DNA of 64,000 bases from Xanthomonas cassavae CFBP 4642 (GCF_000454545.1 NZ_CM002139.1:3348901-3412900), one strand, 5' to 3'; shown: positions 9,230 to 18,083, counted from the stretch's first letter. Numbers and translations: made by a program. Notes: generated by a model from the sequence alone, not told the origin.

Positions 9230-10512
9230 CACCGCATCTCCTGCGCAGTGCACCCCGGCGCCGGACATCCGGTCCTGTGCTCAAGCTGCGCAGGATCATT
9301 CGGACCGTCGGTAGCCCGGGCAATGCCGGAAGCGTCTTCCAGCGGATCCGGTTCGAAGCGCACCGGTACGCGTATCGTCGAGGTCACCGCGCTGCCATCG
9401 ACGGAGGCAGGCCTGAAGCGCCAGCCGCGTGCGGCCTCGAGTACGGATTGATCGAATACCCCGGCCGGCTGGCTCTGCACAATGGCGATGCGTTCGGGTG
9501 CCCCACTCGGGCTCACCTGGATCTGCAGCTCCACCAGGCCGGCAAGACGCCCAGCGACTGCCGCAGCCGGATACCTGGGCGGCTGCATCGTGCTGAAATC
9601 CACCGGGTTGCCGGCAACCGGCATGGCGTGCAGACGCGCCGGCCGGATCACCCAACAGGCGAGGCTGGCGATGGCCGCCAGCAGCATGACCACACGCGCG
9701 TTCCTGCGCGCGTGCTGCACGGCGATTGCGGGCATCCGCAACGCGGTGAGCCGCTGGGTCACCGGATGCGTCGCTGCCCAATGGCAGGCCAGTGGCGTCC
9801 AGGCGCTGCCAAGCTGGCATTTGAGCATGGCCGTGGCATAGCTGCGGCGCTTGCCGGGATGCAGTGCCATCACCGCGGCATCGCAGGCCAGTTCCTGATC
9901 CAGACGAAACGCGCGCGTCCCCAGGTACAGCAGCGGATTGAACCACCCGAGGCATAGCAGCGCGATCGCCAAGGCATTGGCCCACAGATCGCCGCGATGC
10001 AGATGCTGCTGTTCGTGCGCCAGGATCAACGTGCGCTCGTCGGCGCCATAGCGGGTGGTGAAGTCCGGTGGCAGCACGATGCGTGGACGCCGAACACCCA
10101 ACGACGCCGGCAGACCCACATCATGCGTTGCGACCCACAGCGTGTTGCCCAGTGCACGCAGCGGCCCGAGGCTGCGCACGAAACGCCGTTGGCTGCGCCA
10201 CACCTGAAGGGCCGTCAGCAATACGCCAGCCGACCACGCAACACCCAATGCTTCATGCCAGTTGCTGCGACTGCTGACGCTGCCCGGTGCAAACGGCAGC
10301 GTCACCAATGCCGATCCGGGCAGCGGCACCATATCGATGGGCGGGCCAGGCAGCAGTGCAGCCAGCAAGGCAAGCGGCACGCTGGCCCAGATCGCATAAG
10401 CAGCCGACGGGCCCAACCAAAGACGCAAGCGTCCCCGCAGCAGCAGGCAGGCCAGCACCGCGGCGCTGGTGTAGAGCGTGGTCCGTAGCACCATGGCATC
10501 AGGGCTCATCAT
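9229..10512 (-). CDS. BlaR1-type M56 metallopeptidase with C-terminal TonB-like domain
   Basis: A 427-residue membrane protein. Three to four N-terminal transmembrane segments surround a cytoplasmic M56 zinc-peptidase domain with the HEQQH motif at residues 166-170 (LAHEQQHLHRGD) and a downstream ELACDAAVM segment. A further membrane helix near residues 275-290 leads to a periplasmic TonB C-terminal-like domain (YPAAAVAGRLAGLVELQIQVSPSGAPERIAIVQSQPAGVFDQSVLEAARGWRF; quoted in part only as key features). BlaR1 homologues sense an envelope signal and cleave the BlaI repressor; here the sensor penicillin-binding domain is replaced by the TonB-like domain, so the signal is unknown. It overlaps the BlaI gene by 14 bases. 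Confidence 0.88.
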   Translation of the reverse strand: MMSPDAMVLRTTLYTSAAVLACLLLRGRLRLWLGPSAAYAIWASVPLALLAALLPGPPIDMVPLPGSALVTLPFAPGSVSSRSNWHEALGVAWSAGVLLTALQVWRSQRRFVRSLGPLRALGNTLWVATHDVGLPASLGVRRPRIVLPPDFTTRYGADERTLILAHEQQHLHRGDLWANALAIALLCLGWFNPLLYLGTRAFRLDQELACDAAVMALHPGKRRSYATAMLKCQLGSAWTPLACHWAATHPVTQRLTALRMPAIAVQHARRNARVVMLLAAIASLACWVIRPARLHAMPVAGNPVDFSTMQPPRYPAAAVAGRLAGLVELQIQVSPSGAPERIAIVQSQPAGVFDQSVLEAARGWRFRPASVDGSAVTSTIRVPVRFEPDPLEDASGIARATDGPNDPAQLEHRTGCPAPGCTAQEMR

Positions 10513-10864
10513 CCAGCTCCTCGAGCAGGCGCTTCAGGTCGGCCACATCCGATGCACTGAGTTGCCCGCGCTCACTGAAGTGGGCCACCAGTGGTGCAAC
10601 CCGGCCACCGAACAGGCGTTGCAGCAGGCCCTCGCTCTGTTGCTGCACCCACTGGTCGCACTGCAGCACCGGCGTGTACAGGTATTTGCGCCCGTCCTCC
10701 CGGGCGGCGATCGCGCCTTTGGTGAGCAGGCGATTGAGCAGGGTCTTGATGGTGGGCTCGGCCCAGTCGGTCTGCGACAGCGCTGCCACCACCTCCTCGG
10801 CCGTGCGCGGCGCGACGTCCCAGAGTACCTGCATCACCACGGCTTCGGCGTCGCTGATCGGCAT
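10499..10864 (-). CDS. BlaI/MecI/CopY-family repressor
   Basis: A 121-residue winged-helix repressor. The N-terminal PISDAEAVVMQVLWDVAPRT and the recognition-helix region EPTIKTLLNRLLTKGAI followed by the wing GRKYLYTPV are typical of the BlaI family; the C-terminal part is the dimerisation domain (LSASDVADLKRLLEELDD). The ATG at 10864 is chosen because homologues start with a P-S/I-E/D-A-E motif; a longer frame to 10918 would run through the probable operator. It is likely to repress its own operon via the two dyads immediately upstream and to be inactivated by the co-encoded M56 protease. Confidence 0.92.
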   Translation of the reverse strand: MPISDAEAVVMQVLWDVAPRTAEEVVAALSQTDWAEPTIKTLLNRLLTKGAIAAREDGRKYLYTPVLQCDQWVQQQSEGLLQRLFGGRVAPLVAHFSERGQLSASDVADLKRLLEELDDEP

Positions 10865-10868
10865 CCGT

Positions 10869-10902
10869 TTACACCCGTAATTTTTCACGATTACGCTCGT
10901 AA
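10869..10902. promoter_or_regulatory. Paired BlaI-type operator (two TTAC-N4-GTAA dyads)
   Basis: Two 12-base dyads, TTACACCCGTAA (10869-10880) and TTACGCTCGTAA (10891-10902), are spaced 22 bases centre to centre, about two helical turns. They lie directly before the BlaI-family start codon and in the region shared with the divergent acetyl-CoA hydrolase gene. The arrangement fits two repressor dimers on one face of the DNA. Confidence 0.7.
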
Positions 10903-11006
10903 ATGCAGTCAGTCTCAAGTCTCCCGGTTGATTCCCGGCTGCTGCGGCGCTGGTGCGAGGCCTTGGGCCTACTCCCTCGCGACCAACGCTCGGCTACCCT
11001 GCACGG

Positions 11007-12965
11007 ATGACCGACCACCTCACCGACCTGGACTCTGCGCTGGACTGGATCGTGCAGCGTGTCGATGGCCCACTGCGCGTTGGCGCGCCACTGGGCATCG
11101 GCAAGCCGCACCGGCTGTTAAACGCGTTGTATGCGCGCATCAAGGACGCACCATCGCGGCCGTTGGCAATCTACACCGCGCTCTCGCTCAATCCACCCGG
11201 CCCGGGCGCGGGACTGCAGGCACGCTTTGCGGCGCCCTTCATCGCGCGCCACTTCGGCGAGGACTTCCCGCGACTTGCGTATGTCGATGCCATGCTACGC
11301 GACGTCCTGCCTGCGCATATCCAGGTGGAAGAGTTCTACATGCAATCCGGCGGCCTGTTGCAGTCGACGCAGGCGCAGGCCGATTACACCAGCCTGAACT
11401 ACACGCACGCGGCGGCGGCAGTGGCGCAGCGGGCGCCGAATCTGATCGTGCAGAAGGTGGCACGCGAACCTGGCGGTACCCGGCTGTCGTTTTCGTGCAA
11501 TAACGACATCACCCAGGACACCCTGGACGCGGTGCAGTCGCTGGGGCTGCCACGCCCGTTGCTGGTGGCCGAGGTCGACCCGCAATTGCCCTGGATCGGC
11601 GGCACCGCTGCGGTAGACGCGGCGTTCTTCGATATGGTCATCGACCTGCCCGGCCCCTCGCCGCGCCTGTTCGGCTTGCCGCGGCAGCCGGTGAGCAGCG
11701 TCGATTACGCCATCGGGCTGTACGCAAGCACCCTGGTGCGCGATGGCGGCACCTTGCAGATCGGCATCGGCACGCTGGCCGACGCCCTCAGCCATGCACT
11801 GGTTCTGCGCCACACCGATAACGCTACCTATCGCCACGTGCTGCAGGCACTGGACCCCGAACTTGCAACGCATCCGGCCGTGCAGGCCAGCGGCGGGCTG
11901 GAGCCCTTCGCGATCGGCCTGTATGGCTGCAGCGAGATGCTCAACGAAGGTTTCAAACAGTTGGTGGACAGTGGCGTGATCCGCCGCAAGGTGCACGACG
12001 ACCTGCCGCTGATGCAACGCATTGCTGATGGCAGTGCCGATACCGACGACCAGGCACGCCTGGCACGCGAAGGCGAATTCCTGCATGGCGCGTTCTATCT
12101 CGGCTCGCCAGACTTCTACCAGTGGTTGCGCACACTCGACCAACAGACCCGCGATGCCATCGGCATGCGCCGCATCAGCGAGATCAATCAGCTCTATGGT
12201 GGCAACGAAGCGCTGGAACGCCTGCAACGGCACGATGCGCGTTTCTTCAACTCCTGCATGATGGCCACCGCGCTGGGTGCGGCGGTCTCCGATGGCCTGG
12301 AGGATGGCCGCGTGGTGTCCGGTGTCGGTGGCCAGTACAACTTCGTTGCGATGGCGCATGCGTTGCCGCAGGCGCGCAGCATGCTGATGCTGCGCGCCAC
12401 CCGCGACGCCGATTCGCGGGCGGCCAGCAATGTGCGTTGGAATTACGGCCACACCACCATCCCGCGCCACCTGCGCGATCTCTATATCACCGAATACGGC
12501 ATCGCCGACCTGCGCCACAAGACCGATCAGGAATGCGTGGCGGAGATGGCCAGCATTTGCGATGCGCGCTTTCAGGACGCGCTGCTGACGCAGGCAGCGC
12601 GCTCACGCAAGCTGCGGGCCACCCCGAAACTGCCTGCACGCGCGCAACGCAACACGCCCGACGTCCTGGAGCAGGCATTGGCTCCGTTTCGCCGCGACGG
12701 CAGCCTGCCCGACTACCCGCTGGGCAGCGATTTCACCGAGGTCGAACAGCATTTACTGCGTGGCTTGACCTGGCTCAAAGCTGCGACGGCCACTCCTGGC
12801 AGCAAGGCTGCAACCGCGGCGCGGGCCGTGCTCGCGCGCGGAGCGTTGCAGGCCGATGAGGCGGCATGTTTGGAGCGCATGGCGCTGGATGCGCCGCGCA
12901 GCCTCGGCGAGCGCCTGCAAAGACGGCTGCTTGTGCATGCCTTGCGCAAAACGTCAAAGCAGTAA
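11007..12965 (+). CDS. Acetyl-CoA hydrolase/transferase family protein
   Basis: A 652-residue protein of the CoA-transferase superfamily that includes acetyl-CoA hydrolases and succinyl-CoA:acetate CoA-transferases. The GTLQIGIGTLADALSHAL segment and the C-terminal domain with VVSGVGGQYNFVAMAHAL, RWNYGHTTIPRHLRDLYITEYGIADLRHKTDQE are characteristic. It is longer than the usual ~500-residue members, with an extended N-terminal part and a C-terminal tail of about 100 residues. The ATG at 11007 follows a weak site; the longer opening at 10953 has no support. Reaction direction and acyl substrate cannot be told from sequence. It is divergent from the BlaI unit. Confidence 0.85.
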   Translation: MTDHLTDLDSALDWIVQRVDGPLRVGAPLGIGKPHRLLNALYARIKDAPSRPLAIYTALSLNPPGPGAGLQARFAAPFIARHFGEDFPRLAYVDAMLRDVLPAHIQVEEFYMQSGGLLQSTQAQADYTSLNYTHAAAAVAQRAPNLIVQKVAREPGGTRLSFSCNNDITQDTLDAVQSLGLPRPLLVAEVDPQLPWIGGTAAVDAAFFDMVIDLPGPSPRLFGLPRQPVSSVDYAIGLYASTLVRDGGTLQIGIGTLADALSHALVLRHTDNATYRHVLQALDPELATHPAVQASGGLEPFAIGLYGCSEMLNEGFKQLVDSGVIRRKVHDDLPLMQRIADGSADTDDQARLAREGEFLHGAFYLGSPDFYQWLRTLDQQTRDAIGMRRISEINQLYGGNEALERLQRHDARFFNSCMMATALGAAVSDGLEDGRVVSGVGGQYNFVAMAHALPQARSMLMLRATRDADSRAASNVRWNYGHTTIPRHLRDLYITEYGIADLRHKTDQECVAEMASICDARFQDALLTQAARSRKLRATPKLPARAQRNTPDVLEQALAPFRRDGSLPDYPLGSDFTEVEQHLLRGLTWLKAATATPGSKAATAARAVLARGALQADEAACLERMALDAPRSLGERLQRRLLVHALRKTSKQ

Positions 12966-13305
12966 CAACCGCTTTAACGGTGCAGCGGAACTGCTGGCAA
13001 TCCGGCCATCAGGGCTGTGGCGGGGCAGCGCTGCTCGCCTATGCGGTGAACCGTCCGCTGCGTGGCTGCGAGCGGTGCGATTGCACGTTCGCCATGATGC
13101 CGAAAGCTGCACGCCGGTTGGTCAGATCGCACATGGCAACACCTGCATCTTCCAGCGGCATGACAGATGAAGGAAGCAGCGAGGCAACGCGAGTCGAGGC
13201 AATGTGATCGCATCCTCGCCATGCCGTCGATGCGCGGTGTCTCCAGTCAGCCCGCGTGCAGTCATTTCACGCAGCAAACGCACGCGGCTGCGGCAAGGTG
13301 CGCCC
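12966..13305. other. Intergenic region, no gene recognised
   Basis: 340 bases between the CoA hydrolase and the L,D-transpeptidase. Frames here lack ribosome sites and recognisable products. No terminator with a T-run, repeat or RNA gene was recognised. Confidence 0.4.
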
Positions 13306-14337
13306 ATGCCTTCTCCGGACCCGCTTATGCCACCACGCTCCTACGCTCGTGTCTGCTTGCTCGCCCTGGCGCTTGGCGCTTGGTTGCCCTTAAGGGCGCA
13401 AGCCTCGCAGGCTACACCTGCACCTGCACCTGCACCTGCACCTGCACCTGCACCTGCAGCTACCGCAACGCCTGCGGCGAAGGATGTCGCAACCGGCCCG
13501 CGTTCGGACCTGCACGCACAGGTGCTGCTCGACCGCGCGCATTTCTCGCCCGGCCAGATCGATGGCGAACTCGGATCCAACCAGAAACGTGCGGTGTCCG
13601 GGTTTCAGGCAGCGCACGACATCAAGGTGACCGGGGAGCTCGATGACGCAACCTGGCAGGCATTGCAGGCAGACACCACGCCGGCGCTGGTGCAATACAC
13701 CCTCACCGAGGCCGACGTGGCAGGACCATTCCAGCCGATTCCCAAAGGTCCGGCCGAGCAGGCCAAGCTGCCCGCGCTGGGCTACGCTTCGGTCGATGAG
13801 GCGCTGGGCGAACGCTTCCACGCCGATCCCGCGTTGCTGCGCCAACTCAATCCCCGTGTGGATCTGGGCAAGGCCGGTGGCGTGATCCAGGTACCCAACA
13901 TCGATGGCGTTGCACCGCTCGCCAAGCCGGCCAAGCTGGTGGTCGATAAATCCGACTCGACGCTGCGCCTGTTCGATGCCGGCGACAAGGTGTATGCGCA
14001 ATTTCCGGTGTCCTCCGGCAGCAAGCACGACCCGCTGCCGATCGGGCGCTGGAAGATCCTCGGCATCTCGCGCGACCCGGTGTTCAAATACAACCCCAAA
14101 TTGTTCTGGGATGCGAAGAAGGGTGATAAGAAAGCCACGCTTCCGTCGGGCCCCAACAATCCGGTAGGCCGCGTGTGGATCGATCTGTCCAAGCCGCATT
14201 ACGGCCTGCACGGCACGCCGGAGCCCGGCCATGTGGGCAAGACCGAATCGCACGGCTGCGTGCGCCTGACCAACTGGGATGTGGTGAACCTGGCCAGCGT
14301 GGTCGGCCCATCGATTCCGGTGGTGATGCAGGAGTAA
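13306..14337 (+). CDS. L,D-transpeptidase with peptidoglycan-binding domain
   Basis: A 343-residue exported enzyme that forms L,D-crosslinks in, or attaches proteins to, peptidoglycan. After a signal region (ARVCLLALALGAWLPLRAQA) comes an Ala-Pro repeat, then a PG-binding-1 domain (LLDRAHFSPGQIDGELGSNQKRAV), a linker with a LysM-like stretch (LRQLNPRVDL), and the YkuD catalytic domain (LVVDKSDSTLRLFDAGDKV to the end). The active-site motif HGTPEPGHVGKTESHGCVRL contains the invariant H and the SHGC cysteine. The ATG at 13306 has AAGG upstream; 13327 is an alternative. An M23 peptidase gene follows with a 2-base gap. Confidence 0.92.
   Translation: MPSPDPLMPPRSYARVCLLALALGAWLPLRAQASQATPAPAPAPAPAPAPAATATPAAKDVATGPRSDLHAQVLLDRAHFSPGQIDGELGSNQKRAVSGFQAAHDIKVTGELDDATWQALQADTTPALVQYTLTEADVAGPFQPIPKGPAEQAKLPALGYASVDEALGERFHADPALLRQLNPRVDLGKAGGVIQVPNIDGVAPLAKPAKLVVDKSDSTLRLFDAGDKVYAQFPVSSGSKHDPLPIGRWKILGISRDPVFKYNPKLFWDAKKGDKKATLPSGPNNPVGRVWIDLSKPHYGLHGTPEPGHVGKTESHGCVRLTNWDVVNLASVVGPSIPVVMQE
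13417..13458 (+). repeat. Seven tandem CCTGCA hexamers encoding an Ala-Pro tract
   Basis: Seven perfect copies of CCTGCA encode alternating Pro-Ala between the signal peptide and the peptidoglycan-binding domain of the L,D-transpeptidase. Loss or gain of a unit keeps the frame and changes linker length by two residues. Such simple repeats are prone to slippage. Confidence 0.95.
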
Positions 14338-14339
14338 GC

Positions 14340-15068
14340 ATGAAACTGCTGATGATCCTGATGGCGGGTATGGCGATCGGTGCAGGCGGCTATTGGTGGC
14401 TGGAACGTCATGCACCGGAGGCAAAGGTGCCGCCTGCCGCAAGTGCATCGCCCGCCGCGGCCTCAGCGTCCACCCGCATGCAAGGTGCGGCGTCCTCTGC
14501 CCCTGTGGTTGCAGCTGCGCGGCCCGCCGATCCCGCCGCTGCGACCACGGCACCGGCGTCCCAAATGTCCAACGCTTCAGCAGTGGCCTCTGCTGCATCA
14601 GCGGGCGCTGAGGGTTCGGACACCAGTGCCGGCCTGCTGATCCCGGTGCAAGGTGTCGCCAAAAACCAACTGCAGGACACCTTCACCGACGCACGCAGCG
14701 AGGGCCGCGTGCACGATGCCATCGATATCCTCGCGCCCGCTGGCACACCTGTGCTCGCCGTCGCCGACGGCACGGTCGAGAAGCTGTTCGACAGCGAACG
14801 TGGCGGCTTGACCGTGTATCAGTTCGAGCCGGGTGGCATGTATTGCTATTACTATGCGCACCTGCAGCGGTACGCCGACGGCCTCGCGGAGAAGCAATGG
14901 ATCAAACGCGGCCAGGTTATCGGCTACGTCGGCAGCACCGGCAATGCGAATCCGGCCGCGCCGCATCTGCATTTCGAAATCCACCGCCTTGGACCGGAGA
15001 AGCAGTGGTGGAAGGGAGACGCCTTCAATCCCTATCCCGTCCTGCATGGCGACCAGCCGCTGCAGTAA
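14340..15068 (+). CDS. M23-family (LytM-type) peptidase
   Basis: A 242-residue membrane-anchored or exported peptidoglycan endopeptidase. An N-terminal hydrophobic segment (LLMILMAGMAIGAGGYWWL) is followed by a long Ala/Ser/Pro-rich linker (about residues 30-95) and a LytM domain. The zinc motifs are HDAID (H first ligand, D second), YYYAHLQ and HLHFEI, so the domain appears catalytically competent. The start is two bases after the L,D-transpeptidase stop, suggesting an operon whose products act together on the cell wall: one crosslinks, one cuts. Low-complexity linker length is likely variable among strains. Confidence 0.9.
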   Translation: MKLLMILMAGMAIGAGGYWWLERHAPEAKVPPAASASPAAASASTRMQGAASSAPVVAAARPADPAAATTAPASQMSNASAVASAASAGAEGSDTSAGLLIPVQGVAKNQLQDTFTDARSEGRVHDAIDILAPAGTPVLAVADGTVEKLFDSERGGLTVYQFEPGGMYCYYYAHLQRYADGLAEKQWIKRGQVIGYVGSTGNANPAAPHLHFEIHRLGPEKQWWKGDAFNPYPVLHGDQPLQ

Positions 15069-15779
15069 GCCGCTGCCTGCACGCCACTGGGGAGTGCGCA
15101 CGCCTGCCGACGAGATCGGTGCCGATGCCGATGCCGAAACGGTGACACTGCTGTGCCATTGCATGGCGATCCAACCACTTCGCGTGGCGTGCACGCAGCC
15201 ACAGCGCTCCTCCATGCGATGCACAGTGGCGCTCATGGACTGGGGTTGCGCAGATGATGGCACCGCATCTGCAGCCTCTGGTTGCTTGAACAGCATGCGT
15301 CTAGGCAGAGCCTGCTGCACCATGGCCGACGGCATCATGCGAGTGAAGGTGGCAGGGCAGTTCTCGCATCGCAGTTGTTGCGTTGTTGACGGCCATGCGT
15401 CCCACACCGCACTGCCGTGTCCCCGACCACGCCGTACGCTTTTCGGTGCGCAACGCCTCTGCATTCGCCGGACGCCGTGCTTGTTGGACGTGCGTCTGGC
15501 AGGCGCGCTGCGCACTGTGCAAGCCGCAAACCCGGGACACCCAAACGGCACAGACATCGTTCGCAGGATGCCTGCGCCCATGGTGGCCGCGCACTGACTG
15601 TCACAGACGCCCAATGCCTGCCCGACCAGAAGTGTGCAACTGCCAGACCCGCACTCGTTGCATGACGTCTGCAAGCCGCGGCAGCCCAGCCCTACATAAA
15701 AGCGCAGGCACCTTTCACAAAGTGCCTGCGCCATGTTTCAACCGGACCGAGCGTCAGCAACGCCCGATGCCGCGCTCGC
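15069..15779. other. Long intergenic region without a recognisable gene
   Basis: 711 bases between two genes that point towards each other. Several open frames exist on both strands but none has a good ribosome site, a recognisable domain or normal Xanthomonas codon pattern. Apart from the terminator near 15696-15731 nothing could be identified; a small RNA cannot be excluded. Confidence 0.4.
15696..15731 (-). terminator. Rho-independent terminator of the siderophore receptor gene
   Basis: A perfect 10-bp stem (GCGCAGGCAC at 15702-15711 with GTGCCTGCGC at 15722-15731) has a 10-base loop and is followed, on the minus strand, by TTTTATG. It lies 48 bases after the receptor stop codon. Confidence 0.85.
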
Positions 15780-17963
15780 TCAGAACGAATAGTTGAAGGT
15801 CAGCATGCCGTTGCGCGACGCGCCCCAGGCACCATAGCCGCCGTTGAACTGCGAGTAGTAGCGCTTGTCGAGCAGGTTGTCGACATTGAGCTGCACCGAG
15901 AACTGCGGCGACAGGCGATAGCGTGCGAATGCGCTGACCAGTGCATAGGCACCCTGCTGGAAGGTGCCGTACACCGGGTCCACGTAGTAGGAGCGGTTCT
16001 GCCAGTTGACGCCGCCACCCACGGTCAGGTCGCTCCACGCACCTTGCGGGGTGTAGCTATTGAACAGCTTTAGGGTGGTGCGCGGCAGATGCGTGTTGAT
16101 CGAGGTGCCGCTGTCGTCGCGCGCGGTGTAGTGCGACGCACCGAAGGTGGCATTCCAGCCCTGGGTCAGGCGCCCGGATACTTCGAAATCGAAGCCTTCG
16201 CTGACCACACCGTTGGCTGCCACGAACGCAGACTCGCTGCTGCCCGGCACAAAGCCGCCAGTGGCCACGCCCAGGTTGTCCTGCTCGATGCGGAACAGAG
16301 CGAGCGAGGCATTGAGCTGATCGTCGAACCACGCGGCCTTGACGCCGGCCTCGTAGCCCTTTCCGCTCAACGGATCCAGGTAGCCGCCGTTGGCATCGCG
16401 CAAGGTCTGCGGATTGAAGATTTCGGTGTAGCTGACGTAGGTCGACCACACGTCGTTGATGGCGTAGACCAGACCGGCGTACGGGGTCACTTCGGTCTGG
16501 CTGTCGGAGAACGGCGCTAGCCCCTGCGCCGCATCGAAGTTGCCGCCATCGATCTGCCAATCGGTATAGCGCGCGCCCACCAGCAACTTCAGCGGATCGG
16601 CCAGCGAGAAGCGTGCAGCAACGTAGGCGGCCTTCTGCTTGATGGTGCCGGTGCTCTGCACCGTGCGCGGGCTCCAGTTGGGCTCCGGGTAGGCACCGGT
16701 CCAGCCGAGGTAGCTGTCCAGCGGCGCCGGGAAATCGAAGGTGCCGTTATTGACGTACTCGCGGCGGTTGTAGCTGGCGCCGGCCACCACCTGATGCTCG
16801 CGGCCGAACAGCTGGAACGGACCTTCCGCATAGACATCGGCACCATCGGCCTTGCGCTCGGTCTGGTAGTTGCCCGAATACGGCACCACGCCGCCGCCGG
16901 TGGCGCGGTCGAAGCCGAAGATCGTGTAGTACGGATAGAACAGGTGATTGGCCGCTTCGGTCTTCTCGTGGCTCACGTTGGCCTTGAGGGTCCAACCGCT
17001 GTCGAAGCTCTGTTGCAGGCTGGCGAAGGTGCGCTGCAGACGCGTATCCCAGAACGTCCAATCGGCGGCCGGGTTGAACGAACGATCGTAGTTGGTGCGG
17101 GTGCCATCGCTATAGAACAGCGGGAAGCCACCCCAGGTGACATCATCCGATTCCTTCTTCTGGTATTCGTAACCCACGCTCAGCAAGGTGCTGTCGGTGA
17201 GGTCGGCATCGATGATTGCCGAGCCGATCTTCTTGCGCAGGTTGTAGCGATCCATCTCCGATTCGCCGTCCTGATACACACCGACCACACGTGCGCGCAC
17301 GGTGCCTTCAGGGCTCAGCGGCACGGTGACATCGGCCACGCTGCGGGTCTTGTTGAAGTCGCCACCACCCACCGACACGGTGCCGATGAAGTCGCGGCTC
17401 ACCGCATGCTTGCGCACCAGATTGATCGAGGCCGACGGGTTGCCCGAACCGGTCAACAGACCGGTCGCGCCACGCACCACTTCCACGCGGTCGTACAACG
17501 CCACGTCCAGCGCCGAATCGCCGTAGCTCCAGGCCTGCTCCATGTACGCCGGAATGCCGTCGAACTGGTAGTTGTCGATGTAGAAACCACGCGCATAGAA
17601 CTCCAGCCGCTCGCTGTCGCTCTGCGCGACCGAAATACCGGAGACGTTGTTGAGCACGTCGGTGATGCTCTGCAGGTTCTGGTCGTCCATGCGCTCGCGC
17701 GTGACCACCGTGACCGACTGCGGAATCTCGCGCAGCGACAGGTTCATGCGCGTGCCGGCGGTGGTCTTTTCCACCGTGTAACCCTTGACCTGCTCGCCCT
17801 GCACATTCAGCCGATCCAGGGTGGTGACCTCCGCGTCGCCGGCCGGCGTTTCGGCCAGCGCCTGTCCTGCTGTCAAGGTGCACAGCGCGGCGAACACCGC
17901 ATGCGACAGCGCGCGCGGGCGCAGCGTAGTGGGAAGGAGACGCATTACGGTAGGACGATTCAT
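15780..17963 (-). CDS. TonB-dependent ferric-siderophore receptor (FhuE/FpvA-like)
   Basis: A 727-residue outer-membrane receptor. Signal peptide ends near ALCTLTAGQALAE; a TonB-box-like TTLDRLNV follows at the mature N-terminus. The plug domain contains IPQSVTVVTRERMDDQNLQSI, DVLNNVSGISV and VEVVRGATGLLTGSGNPSASINLVRK, all typical of hydroxamate/pyoverdine-type siderophore receptors. The barrel ends with the canonical LTFNYSF and aromatic last residue. The ATG at 17963 has GGAG upstream; an opening at 17993 would extend before the signal peptide. A Fur box lies about 100 bases upstream and a terminator follows, so it is a single iron-regulated gene. The exact siderophore is not predictable. 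Confidence 0.93.
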   Translation of the reverse strand: MNRPTVMRLLPTTLRPRALSHAVFAALCTLTAGQALAETPAGDAEVTTLDRLNVQGEQVKGYTVEKTTAGTRMNLSLREIPQSVTVVTRERMDDQNLQSITDVLNNVSGISVAQSDSERLEFYARGFYIDNYQFDGIPAYMEQAWSYGDSALDVALYDRVEVVRGATGLLTGSGNPSASINLVRKHAVSRDFIGTVSVGGGDFNKTRSVADVTVPLSPEGTVRARVVGVYQDGESEMDRYNLRKKIGSAIIDADLTDSTLLSVGYEYQKKESDDVTWGGFPLFYSDGTRTNYDRSFNPAADWTFWDTRLQRTFASLQQSFDSGWTLKANVSHEKTEAANHLFYPYYTIFGFDRATGGGVVPYSGNYQTERKADGADVYAEGPFQLFGREHQVVAGASYNRREYVNNGTFDFPAPLDSYLGWTGAYPEPNWSPRTVQSTGTIKQKAAYVAARFSLADPLKLLVGARYTDWQIDGGNFDAAQGLAPFSDSQTEVTPYAGLVYAINDVWSTYVSYTEIFNPQTLRDANGGYLDPLSGKGYEAGVKAAWFDDQLNASLALFRIEQDNLGVATGGFVPGSSESAFVAANGVVSEGFDFEVSGRLTQGWNATFGASHYTARDDSGTSINTHLPRTTLKLFNSYTPQGAWSDLTVGGGVNWQNRSYYVDPVYGTFQQGAYALVSAFARYRLSPQFSVQLNVDNLLDKRYYSQFNGGYGAWGASRNGMLTFNYSF

Positions 17964-18064
17964 CACAGCTCCGGCACGGACAGTCGAGGGCATCCATCAC
18001 GGCAGCGCCGGACGGCGAATAAAGAGGGAGGACGCGCCACGCAACCGTGGCAGCGCACCATTTT

Positions 18065-18083
18065 AATGGGAATGATTCACATT
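18065..18083. promoter_or_regulatory. Fur box upstream of the siderophore receptor
   Basis: AATGGGAATGATTCACATT matches 16 of 19 positions of the inverted-repeat form AATGAGAATCATTCTCATT. It sits 101 bases upstream of the receptor start in an AT-rich pocket, consistent with Fur repression when iron is plentiful. Confidence 0.75.

Noticed and set aside
9229..10512. Beta-lactam sensor BlaR1
   Set aside because: Only the membrane M56 protease part matches; the C-terminal domain looks TonB-like, with no penicillin-binding motifs seen.
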